Source: Actinomycetota bacterium (GTDB lineage Bacteria; Actinomycetota; Thermoleophilia; Gaiellales; Gaiellaceae). Taken from it: 30,317 bases of DNA. Position numbers and translations under genes: made by a program. Positions 15,479 through 22,362 of the stretch are shown here, one piece after another (the stretch's first letter is position 1; the number at the start of each line of letters is the position of its first letter). The stretch covers positions 1 through 30,317 of the forward strand of contig VAXD01000046.1 of assembly GCA_005884155.1 (NCBI GenBank), read 5' to 3'. The notes under the pieces were generated by a model. That model did no database searches and had not been told where the DNA came from. It was given only the letters and a program-made list of their open reading frames with translations.

Positions 15479-16260
15479 CACGGGTCGCCGCGGCCGGGAA
15501 GCCGCGACCTGAGGTCACGCGCGCCGAATGGGCGCTCTCGATCGCCTGCATCGCGCTCACCGTCTTCACGCTCGCGCCCTTCCTGATCCTCGGCGGCGGG
15601 GGTAACAGGTCGGCCGCGCGTTCGACGGCGAGGCGCGCCGCGTCGCCCGAGAAGGCGGTCTCGCGCGAGTCGGCGGCCGACACGCCGGGCCCGGCCGCCG
15701 TCACCAGCCCGACCTCTGTCGTCCCGTCGCGGCCGGCGCGCCGGGTGCTGCCCGAGCTGCTCGTCGATGTCGCCCCCCGGGGCTACGTCGAGCTCTCGCC
15801 CCGTTCCGGCCCGAGCGGTGCCTTCGACATCGTCTCCTTCACCCGCACCTCGCCTCACCCGCTCCAGGACCGGATGGTGCTCGCGCAGAGCGGCTTCCAG
15901 CAGGGGTTCGTCCGCAGCTGGGAGAAGCCCGGGGCCAGCGGGCCCAGCCGGCTCGTGGCGTCGGTGTTCGAGTTCGCCGGCCCCGCGGGCGCCCGTGCAC
16001 TGGCCGACTACGAGAGCGGCCTCGTAGTGAAGGAGGACGCGGGCGTGGCGTTCCCGGTCGACGGCGGCACCGGCCTGCGCTTCGTTCATCGCCAGGGGAA
16101 CCTGACCATCCACGGCTACTCCGTCACCCTCGATCGAGGCGATGGCCTGCTCTTCTACTTCGGCGCGCTCTATTCGACACCTCAGCCTCCCGACGAGGTG
16201 CTGCTGGTGGCGCGACAGCAGCTGGAGCGCCTTCAGCGGCCCGCCGTTGTCGGAGGGTAG
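15475..16260 (+). CDS. Membrane-anchored exported protein of the glycan cluster, unknown
   Basis: This is a 261-residue protein from the GTG at 15475, which overlaps the transporter stop (GTGA). It has a short basic cytoplasmic start and one helix at about 19-40 (LSIACIALTVFTLAPFLILG). An Ala/Ser/Pro-rich linker runs to about residue 100. A compact outer domain of mixed strands and helices follows (FDIVSFTRTSPHPLQD, RLVASVFEFAGPAGARALAD, GLRFVHRQGNLTIHGYSVTL, LLFYFGALYSTPQPPDEV). I recognise no named domain. The repeated pattern of an FxxxxGA..A helix followed by strands resembles generic extracytoplasmic domains of actinobacterial lipoproteins that measure or bind a ligand. Its position last in the cluster suggests a role outside the membrane for the exported product. 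Confidence 0.72.
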   Translation: MTRVAAAGKPRPEVTRAEWALSIACIALTVFTLAPFLILGGGGNRSAARSTARRAASPEKAVSRESAADTPGPAAVTSPTSVVPSRPARRVLPELLVDVAPRGYVELSPRSGPSGAFDIVSFTRTSPHPLQDRMVLAQSGFQQGFVRSWEKPGASGPSRLVASVFEFAGPAGARALADYESGLVVKEDAGVAFPVDGGTGLRFVHRQGNLTIHGYSVTLDRGDGLLFYFGALYSTPQPPDEVLLVARQQLERLQRPAVVGG

Positions 16261-16265
16261 AGCCG

Positions 16266-17030
16266 ATGACGGCCGGGCACGGCTTCGTCCTCCGACAGCA
16301 CCACGGCGACGTCCTCGTCCTGCGCCTGAACCGGCCCCCGGCCCATGCGTTCACGACCGAGCTGCTGGCCGACCTCGACACTGCGGTTCGGGATGCCGCG
16401 GTCGACGAGGCGGTGCGCTGCGTCGTCCTCACCGGCAGCGGATCGTTCTTCTCGGGCGGGTTCGACATGAAGGCGCCCCCGAGGGGTGCGGCCGCGGCGG
16501 TGGAGATGGCGAACCTCTACCACTCCGCCCACCGGCGGCTGGTGGCACTGTCCAAGCCGACGATCGCGGCGGTGAACGGGCACGCGGTGGCGGGCGGGCT
16601 CGTGCTCGCCCTCGCCTGTGACCATCGTGTCGTCTCCAGCCGCCGCCTCCAGGTCGGTCTCACCGAGGTCGCCGTGGGTGCGGGCTACCCGCCCGCCGCG
16701 TCGGCCATCGCGATCGATCGTCTGGGTGCCGGCGCGATGGAGCTGATGCTCGGCGCCGACCTCTTCTGGTCCGACGATCCGCGGGTGTCCATCCTTTTTC
16801 GGTCGAGCCATGAGCCCGCGACCTTCGAGGACGACACGCTGGCGCAGGCCCGGAGGCTCGCGTCGTTGCCGGCCGTCGCGTACGCGCACGCGAAGGCGGC
16901 AGTCGTGCGAGACCTCGTCGCGCGCATCGACGGCGCGAGCGACGAAGCCCGAGCCGAGGCGCTGGCGGTGTGGACGGAGCCGGAGAGCGACGCGGCACGA
17001 GACGCGCTGCGCCGTCGTCTCGGTCGGTAG
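16266..17030 (+). CDS. Crotonase-fold enoyl-CoA hydratase/isomerase family protein
   Basis: This is a 254-residue protein. It has the crotonase core, with the first oxyanion-hole segment FFSGGFDMK (61-69) and the second NGHAVAGGLVLALACDHRV (104-122). In enoyl-CoA hydratase the segment GGGCELA carries the first catalytic Glu. Here the matching position is Val113, while the second Glu is kept as Glu134 in VGLTEVAVG. One-Glu members include enoyl-CoA isomerases, so isomerase or another acyl-CoA reaction is more likely than hydration. The ATG at 16266 sits behind GGAGGG with ideal spacing, five bases after the previous stop. It may be co-transcribed with the glycan cluster or be an independent acyl-CoA gene. 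Confidence 0.87.
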   Translation: MTAGHGFVLRQHHGDVLVLRLNRPPAHAFTTELLADLDTAVRDAAVDEAVRCVVLTGSGSFFSGGFDMKAPPRGAAAAVEMANLYHSAHRRLVALSKPTIAAVNGHAVAGGLVLALACDHRVVSSRRLQVGLTEVAVGAGYPPAASAIAIDRLGAGAMELMLGADLFWSDDPRVSILFRSSHEPATFEDDTLAQARRLASLPAVAYAHAKAAVVRDLVARIDGASDEARAEALAVWTEPESDAARDALRRRLGR

Positions 17031-17121
17031 CCCGCCGCTGGGAGCACGGGCGCGGCAGCCGTGGCTCGCCTAGCGTCGGGCGGTCGGGCCGCGGAGGTCG
17101 ACCGCGAGTGAAGGGAGATCC

Positions 17122-18396
17122 ATGGGCACGCGATGGACGACGGCCCGGACGCTGGGCATCGGCGTCGTCGTCGCGCTCCTCCTGAGCGGATGCGGCGCCC
17201 GGTTCGACAAGAGCGATGTCTCCGCCGGCGCGGACCAGGGGCTCGGAGCCGCGCCGGCAAGGCCGACGACCACGGCCAAAGGCGCGGCCGACGAATCGGG
17301 ACCGGTCGCACCGGGACCCGCGCCGGGCGTCACCGCCGACTCGATCAAGATCGGCTACCTGCTTCCCCTGACCGGCGCCGCGCCCATCCCCTCCAACTTC
17401 GACAAGGGGGTCAAGGTCTACTGGAACTCCGTCAACCGCCAGGGTGGCATCTTCGGGCGCAAGATCCAGGTCGTGGTGGAGGACACACAGTCGAGCGCTT
17501 CGGTGGGCAAGGACAAGGCGAAGAAGCTCGTCGAGGAGGACAAGGTCTTCACCATCGTCGTGCTGGACCGGCTCGAGAACCAGCAGGCGATCGGCGCCTA
17601 TCTCGACGGCCGCAAGGTCCCGAACATCGAGATCCAGACGCCGGCCAACCTGGCGAAGAGCCAGACATGGACGTTCGGGGTGACGATCGACCACGCGGTG
17701 CAGGGCAGGCTCATCGCCGACTACTTCGTGCACGTGCTCCGGGCCGAGAACGTCGGCGTCATCTACGAGAACGCGCCGGCCCTGAGCCCGGGTCGCAACG
17801 CGTTCGCCACCGAGATCGGCAAGCTCAAAGCCAAGGTCGCGTACAACCGGGCCATCGATCCCCAGGCCAACGACTTCTCCAACGAGGCGCTCGGGCTGAA
17901 GCAGGCGGGGGCCACCGCGGTGTGGCTGTACATGGCCCCGACGCTTGCGGCCAAGCTCGCCAACCAGGCGGACGCCGCGGGCTACCACCCGACCTGGTTC
18001 GCCAACTCCATCTCGTGGGCCTTCGACCTCGTGCTCAAGGTCGCGCCAACGGGCCTGAGCGGGGCGCGCGCCTTCAGCCCGTGGCTTCCCCTTGCCGACC
18101 CGCGCACCGACACCTACCAGCGCGAATACCGGAGCCAGTACGGCGAGGCACCCGACGACCTGGGCCTCGTCGGCTGGGGCGTCGGCCAGATCGTCGGCAA
18201 GGGAATCGAGCGCGCCGGCAAGGACCTCGGCCAGAACGGGTTCCGCAACGCCATGCAGCACCTCGAGTTCGCCCCCGACCTGTGGGCACCTGTGTCCTTC
18301 CGGCCGGGTGTGCGCGAGGGCGCCAACGTCGTCGCGGTGCTCAAGCAGGACGGCGACCATTGGGCACTGGAACGCGACTTCGCGGGAAGCTTCTGA
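17122..18396 (+). CDS. livK: Branched-chain amino acid-type ABC substrate-binding lipoprotein
   Basis: This is a 424-residue lipoprotein. The signal peptide ends in the lipobox LLSGC (Cys28), so the mature protein is anchored on the outer face of the membrane. A disordered Ala/Pro/Thr linker leads to a type I periplasmic-binding domain (LivK/AmiC-like) from about residue 72. It contains IKIGYLLPLTGAAP, the KGVKVYWNSVNRQGGIFGRK block typical of the family, and KKLVEEDKVFTIV. Ligands in this family range from Leu/Ile/Val to amides, urea and aromatic or lipid-like compounds, so the amino acid name is only the family default. AGGGAG precedes the ATG at 17122. It is the first gene of the importer operon; a weak TAGCGT box lies at 17071-17076. 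Confidence 0.9.
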   Translation: MGTRWTTARTLGIGVVVALLLSGCGARFDKSDVSAGADQGLGAAPARPTTTAKGAADESGPVAPGPAPGVTADSIKIGYLLPLTGAAPIPSNFDKGVKVYWNSVNRQGGIFGRKIQVVVEDTQSSASVGKDKAKKLVEEDKVFTIVVLDRLENQQAIGAYLDGRKVPNIEIQTPANLAKSQTWTFGVTIDHAVQGRLIADYFVHVLRAENVGVIYENAPALSPGRNAFATEIGKLKAKVAYNRAIDPQANDFSNEALGLKQAGATAVWLYMAPTLAAKLANQADAAGYHPTWFANSISWAFDLVLKVAPTGLSGARAFSPWLPLADPRTDTYQREYRSQYGEAPDDLGLVGWGVGQIVGKGIERAGKDLGQNGFRNAMQHLEFAPDLWAPVSFRPGVREGANVVAVLKQDGDHWALERDFAGSF

Positions 18397-18399
18397 GTC

Positions 18400-19284
18400 G
18401 TGGTGGCGCAGGTCGTCACCGGGTTGGCGGCCGGCGCGGCATATGCGCTCGTCGCGGTCGGTGTCGTGCTGATCTTCAAGGGGACCAAAGCCCTGTCCGT
18501 CGCGCAGGGCGAGATCGGTGCCTTCGGCTACTTCTTCGGCCTGCGCTGGTCGGCACGCGGCGTTCCCGGCCTCGGATGGCACCCCCCGCTGTTCGCCGAT
18601 CTCGTGATCGCCGCGGTGGTGGGCGCTCTCCTGGGACTGGTGATCGAACAACTGATCATGCGACCGCTCGTGCAGCGTCCCCCGCTCGACGGGCTCATCG
18701 CAACGCTGGGCGTTGCCCTGTTCCTCGCGCTGCTGGAGAAGGAGATCTTCGGCACGGCCACGCAGTTCGCGCCCTCGCCCGTCGGCAAGTGGCGGGTCGT
18801 CGTGCTCGGCGCCACCCTCACCGCGGAGCGGATCGTGGCCCTCGGGCTGGCAGCCGTCGTCGCCGGCGCGATCTACCTCTTCTTCACGCGGACCAAGTTC
18901 GGGCTCGCGGTCCTCGCGACCACCGGCGACCCGACGGTGGCGCGCCTCCTCGGCGTCAAGGTCACCCAGGTCTATCGCTTCGTCTGGATCACAGCGGGAG
19001 CCTTGTCGGGGCTGGCCGCCGCGCTGCTCGGGCCGGCGTTCGGCGGTCTCACCCCCTTCGACATGACGAAGTTCGCCCTGCGCGCGTTGGCCGGTGCGGT
19101 GATCGGAGGACTCGATTCGGTCTGGGGCGCGATCATCGGCAGCCTCCTGATCGGCGTGCTCGAGGCCGTCGTCGGGGGCCAGGTCGGCGCGAGAGGGGCG
19201 GCGAACGTCGCCGTGCTCGCGCTGGTGATCGCCACGCTCGTCGTCCGGCCGCAGGGACTGCTAGGGACGTCTGGTGCTGCGTGA
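18400..19284 (+). CDS. livH: Branched-chain amino acid-type ABC permease LivH
   Basis: This is a 294-residue inner-membrane permease with about eight helices. It has the LivH opening GLAAGAAYALVAVGVVLIFK, the following GTKALSVAQGEIGAFG loop, the mid-protein GLAVLATTGDPTVARLLGVK segment (the cytoplasmic EAA-like coupling loop) and the terminal DSVWGAIIGSLLIGVLE. It pairs with LivM to form the translocation path. The GTG start is three bases after the binding-protein stop. Its own end overlaps the GTG of the next gene by 11 bases, so the importer genes are translationally linked. Confidence 0.92.
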   Translation: MVAQVVTGLAAGAAYALVAVGVVLIFKGTKALSVAQGEIGAFGYFFGLRWSARGVPGLGWHPPLFADLVIAAVVGALLGLVIEQLIMRPLVQRPPLDGLIATLGVALFLALLEKEIFGTATQFAPSPVGKWRVVVLGATLTAERIVALGLAAVVAGAIYLFFTRTKFGLAVLATTGDPTVARLLGVKVTQVYRFVWITAGALSGLAAALLGPAFGGLTPFDMTKFALRALAGAVIGGLDSVWGAIIGSLLIGVLEAVVGGQVGARGAANVAVLALVIATLVVRPQGLLGTSGAA

Positions 19285-20722
19285 GGTGCCGCCGAGCCGG
19301 GCGGCGGGCGCCGCCGCGATCGCGCTCGTCGTTGCCTGGTCGTGCACGCTGTCGCCGGTGCGGCTCTCGGTCCTGGTCGGTGTGGCCGCGACCGCGATCG
19401 CGGCGCTGGGCCTCGACATCCTCGTGGCCCGTTCGGGCCAGCTCTCGCTCGCGCACGCGGCCTTCCTCGGCGTCGGCGCCTTCACGGCCCTCAACGTCGG
19501 CGGCCACGGTGGGCCGTGGCCGCTCGCGCTCGCGGCCGCGGTGGGCGCAGGCGCGATCGCGGCCACCCTCTCGGGGCTCCCTTCACTGCGCATCCGTGGC
19601 CTGCAGGTCGCGATCACCACGCTGGCGTTCCAGGTCGCGGCCGAGAACTTCCTGTTCACCCGGCAGGACTTCACCGCCGCCAACCAGGTGCTCGAACGGC
19701 CGGCCCTGCTGGACACCGATCTGCGGCTCTACGTCTTCGCGCTCGGATGCGTGGCCGCGGTGCTGATCGTGCGCCGACGTCTCGCGGTGACGGCTGCCGG
19801 GCGCTCGTTCCTCGCGGTGCGCGATGTCGAGGCCCGGGCCCAGTGCTTCGGCATCGAGACGGGCCGGACCAAGCTCCTCGCGTACGCGCTCTCGGGAGCG
19901 ATCGTCGGGCTGGCCGGCGGGCTCCTCGCCCTCAAGGAGGGGTCGATCAGCGCCAAGGACCCCTTCGTGCTGCTCGAGTCGCTGCAGCTCGTCGCCATCG
20001 TGGTCGTGGGCGGAGCCGGCTCGGCCGCGGGCATCCTCACGGCCGCGGTGGTGGTGAAGGGGTTGCCGCAGTTCGTGGGTCACATCAGCATCCCCCTGAC
20101 CGGCATCGACCTCGACGCCGTGCGCATCGTGCCGATCGCGTCCGCCGCGTTGCTGGTGGTCGCGGTGGTCGCACAGCCCGAGGGCATCGGCGGCGTCTAC
20201 CGCTCCGTCGGACGTGTGCTGGACCGGCTCCTCGGTCGCGGCACGGCCGGCCGGTCGGTACCCCGCGCGCAGCCGACGGCGACACCCCGGGCGGCCGAGC
20301 AGGCGACCGCGCTGCGCGGCGTCCCCCGGGGGCTGTCGCTCGAGATGCCGGTGCGAGCGCTCCTGGAGACCCGGGAGGTGACCGTTCAGTACGGCGGCGT
20401 CGTGGCCCTCGACGCGGTCTCGCTCGAGGTGCGAAGTCGTCGGTCTCATCGGTGCGAACGGCGCCGGAAAGTCGACGTTCTTCAACGCGGTCTCCGGCCT
20501 GGCCCCCGTGACCGGGTCCATCCGATTCCGCGGGGTCGAGCTGGTGCGACGACCGCCGTCGCGCCTGAGCGCGCTCGGTGTCGCCCGCACGTTCCAGGAC
20601 ATGGGCCTGGTACGTGCGGAGACGGTGAAGGAGAACGTGCTGCTCGCCCAGACCTGGCTCTGCAACTACGGCCGCCTGGCGGGGATACTCGCGCTGGGCA
20701 GCACCGTGACGCGCGAACGTGA
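19274..20722 (+). CDS. livM: LivM permease fused to the start of LivG, frame broken near 20433
   Basis: From the GTG at 19274 the first 310 or so residues are a LivM-type permease. They include AALGLDILVARSGQLSLAHA, GGHGGPWPLALAAAVGAGAI, the coupling loop RDVEARAQCFGIE and VVGGAGSAAGILTAAVVVKG. No stop follows. The frame runs through a linker of about 45 residues into the opening of an ATPase domain, ALLETREVTVQYGG and VVALDAVSLEVR (after Met358). LivM-LivG fusions are known in actinobacteria, so this looks like a native fusion. After SLEVR the frame becomes Arg-rich nonsense to 20722, because the remainder of LivG lies in another frame. As written, the product is a permease with an aborted ATPase. 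Confidence 0.85.
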   Translation: MLREVPPSRAAGAAAIALVVAWSCTLSPVRLSVLVGVAATAIAALGLDILVARSGQLSLAHAAFLGVGAFTALNVGGHGGPWPLALAAAVGAGAIAATLSGLPSLRIRGLQVAITTLAFQVAAENFLFTRQDFTAANQVLERPALLDTDLRLYVFALGCVAAVLIVRRRLAVTAAGRSFLAVRDVEARAQCFGIETGRTKLLAYALSGAIVGLAGGLLALKEGSISAKDPFVLLESLQLVAIVVVGGAGSAAGILTAAVVVKGLPQFVGHISIPLTGIDLDAVRIVPIASAALLVVAVVAQPEGIGGVYRSVGRVLDRLLGRGTAGRSVPRAQPTATPRAAEQATALRGVPRGLSLEMPVRALLETREVTVQYGGVVALDAVSLEVRSRRSHRCERRRKVDVLQRGLRPGPRDRVHPIPRGRAGATTAVAPERARCRPHVPGHGPGTCGDGEGERAARPDLALQLRPPGGDTRAGQHRDART

Positions 20723-21131
20723 GCTGCGGCGGCGGGCCGATATGGCCCTCCAGCTCTTCGGCCTCGACCATGTCGCGGACGAGCGTCTGGGCGAGCTGCC
20801 GTACGGCACGATGCGCATCGTCGAGATCGCTTCCGCGGTCGCCGCCGGCCCCGACCTGCTGCTGCTCGACGAGGCCAGCGCCGGCCTCGGGCCCGAGGAG
20901 TCGCACGCCCTGGCCGATCGCTTCCTCGCGCTGCGCAACGAGCTCGGCCTCACTCTCGTCGTCATCGAGCACCACGTCCCTCTCATCGCGCGCGCGTGCG
21001 ACCACGTGTACTGCCTGGAGTCGGGTGCGCTCATCGCCGAAGGCGCGCCGGGCGAGGTCATCGCCCAACCCGCGGTGATCCAGTCGTTCCTGGGCCGCTC
21101 CACTGCCGCTTCGGGAGGCCCGGCGAGATGA
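20433..21131 (+). pseudogene. livG: Remainder of LivG ATPase, shifted frame of the LivM-LivG fusion
   Basis: In this frame the text reads EVVGLIGANGAGKSTFFNAV (Walker A at 20451-20477). ALGVARTFQDMGLV (Q-loop), LGELPYGTMRIVEIASAVA (signature region), LLLLDEASAGLGPEES (Walker B) and VVIEHHVPLI (switch His) follow, a complete LivG from Walker A onward. The frame is open from 20382 but has no start codon before the GTG at 20508, which lies after Walker A. It therefore cannot make a working ATPase alone. LivF reads DVRPGEVV at the same place, while here the text jumps from EVR to EVV. About eight bases appear to be missing at 20430-20433. Either the gene is mutated or the assembly has an error. 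The stop overlaps the livF start (ATGA). Confidence 0.8.
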
Positions 21132-21874
21132 GCGGAGCCGAGAGCCTGCTGCGCGTGGACGGCCTGTGCTCGGGCTACGGGGCTCTGCAGGTGCTGTTCG
21201 AGGTGAGCTTCGACGTGCGGCCGGGTGAGGTGGTCGCCCTCATGGGATCGAACGGAGCGGGCAAGACGACGGCGCTGAAGACGATCACCGGTCAGCTCAA
21301 GGTGCTTCGGGGAACCGTGCACCTCGACGGCGACGATGTCAGCGGCGCACCCGCCGAGCAGCTCGTGCGTCGCGGCGTGGCGATGGTGCCGGAGGGACGC
21401 GGCATGCTGCGTGACCTCACCGTCGCCCAGAACCTCGAGCTCGGCGCGTACGTCGTGAACGACCGGGCCGTCGTGGCCCAGGCCCTCGACCGCGCCTACA
21501 CCGCGTTCCCGATCCTGGCCGAGCGGCGCGAGCAGAAGGCCGGCACGCTCTCGGGCGGCCAGCAACAGATGCTCTCGGTGGCTCGGGCGCTGATGAGCGG
21601 CCCGAGGCTGCTGCTCGTCGACGAGGCGTCGCTCGGCCTGTCGCCGGTGATGACCGAGACGGTGTTCGACCTCCTCGCCGAGACGAATCGCAAGGACGGC
21701 GTCGCCGTCCTCCTCGTCGAGCAGAGTGTGCTCGCGCTCGACCTGGCCGACCGCGCGTTCGTGCTCGAGAAGGGCCAGGTCGTCGACCGCGCCGAAGGCG
21801 CAGCCGTGCGCGCCATGCAGGGAAGGCTTCGCGAGGCCTACCTCGGTCGGGCGAGCACGGTGAGCGCGCGATGA
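21128..21874 (+). CDS. livF: Branched-chain amino acid-type ABC ATPase LivF
   Basis: This is a 248-residue ATPase with all motifs: Walker A GSNGAGKTT, LivF-specific GRGMLRDLTVAQNLELGAY, signature LSGGQQQMLSVARALM, Walker B LLLVDEASLGLSP and switch-region VLLVEQSVLALDLADRAFVLEKG. It forms the heterodimeric motor with LivG in the cytoplasm. The ATG at 21128 has GGGAGG nine bases upstream and overlaps the livG stop. Its own TGA overlaps the ATG of the next small membrane gene. The adjacent LivG is frameshifted, so whether the importer works depends on that break being real or an artefact. Confidence 0.93.
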   Translation: MSGAESLLRVDGLCSGYGALQVLFEVSFDVRPGEVVALMGSNGAGKTTALKTITGQLKVLRGTVHLDGDDVSGAPAEQLVRRGVAMVPEGRGMLRDLTVAQNLELGAYVVNDRAVVAQALDRAYTAFPILAERREQKAGTLSGGQQQMLSVARALMSGPRLLLVDEASLGLSPVMTETVFDLLAETNRKDGVAVLLVEQSVLALDLADRAFVLEKGQVVDRAEGAAVRAMQGRLREAYLGRASTVSAR

Positions 21875-22326
21875 ACGTCGTGCTCGGCGCGGTCACCTCG
21901 GGCAACGTCCCGGCCGCATTGACCGGCGCGTTCGCCATCGGCCTGGGCACGGTCATCACCGTCGCGCTCCTCGTCGTTGGTCTTGCTTCACGCGTCAAAC
22001 CCGGAGGTACACCCGTGACCCAACCACAGCGCCGCTGGCGCCTCATCCTCGGCGTGCTCTGCATTACGGCCGCCGCCATCGTCGGCGTGATCGGCTACCT
22101 GAAGCTCAGCCTCGAGCCTGCGGTCGACCGCCAGATCCCCTACCTCGCATCGGCGGGCATGGCGCTCGTCGTGCTGTCCGCCGTCGGGGGCAGCCTGCTC
22201 GTGGCCGAGCAGCTGCGGGGCGACGACGAGCGGCTCGACGAGTTGGAGGCCGCCGTGCGCCACCTCGCCGACGCGCTCGCGCCGACGATCGAGGCACCGG
22301 CGCGTCGCGCCGCCCCCCCGGAGTGA
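21871..22326 (+). CDS. Small three-helix membrane protein coupled to livF
   Basis: This is a 151-residue protein I do not recognise as a named family. It has hydrophobic helices at about 13-38, 57-80 and 90-115. A charged C-terminal segment follows that looks like a short coiled coil (GDDERLDELEAAVRHLADAL), then a Pro/Ala/Arg tail. The ATG overlaps the livF stop (ATGA), so it is made with the importer. It is not a standard Liv component. It may be an accessory subunit or simply the last gene of the operon. Confidence 0.68.
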   Translation: MNVVLGAVTSGNVPAALTGAFAIGLGTVITVALLVVGLASRVKPGGTPVTQPQRRWRLILGVLCITAAAIVGVIGYLKLSLEPAVDRQIPYLASAGMALVVLSAVGGSLLVAEQLRGDDERLDELEAAVRHLADALAPTIEAPARRAAPPE

Positions 22327-22342
22327 GCCGGAGGCGACGCGT

Positions 22343-22360
22343 GCGCGCCTGACTGCGCGC
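22343..22360. terminator. GCGCGC hairpin between convergent operons
   Basis: GCGCGC 22343-22348, loop CTGACT, GCGCGC 22355-22360, placed in the 36 bases between the plus-strand importer operon and the stop of the minus-strand regulator. It has no U-tract. Its position between convergent stops supports a bidirectional terminator, but such GC repeats also arise by chance in this composition. Confidence 0.33.
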
Positions 22361-22362
22361 TG

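Noticed and set aside
17133..19766. An 877-codon plus-strand frame across the binding protein, livH and livM
   Set aside because: It is out of frame with three well-recognised genes and consists of Arg/Gly/Pro-rich text, a GC-bias shadow.
20415..20480. Programmed ribosomal frameshift in livM-livG
   Set aside because: No slippery heptamer or downstream structure is evident, and the conserved Pro-Gly before EVV is missing, which recoding would not explain.
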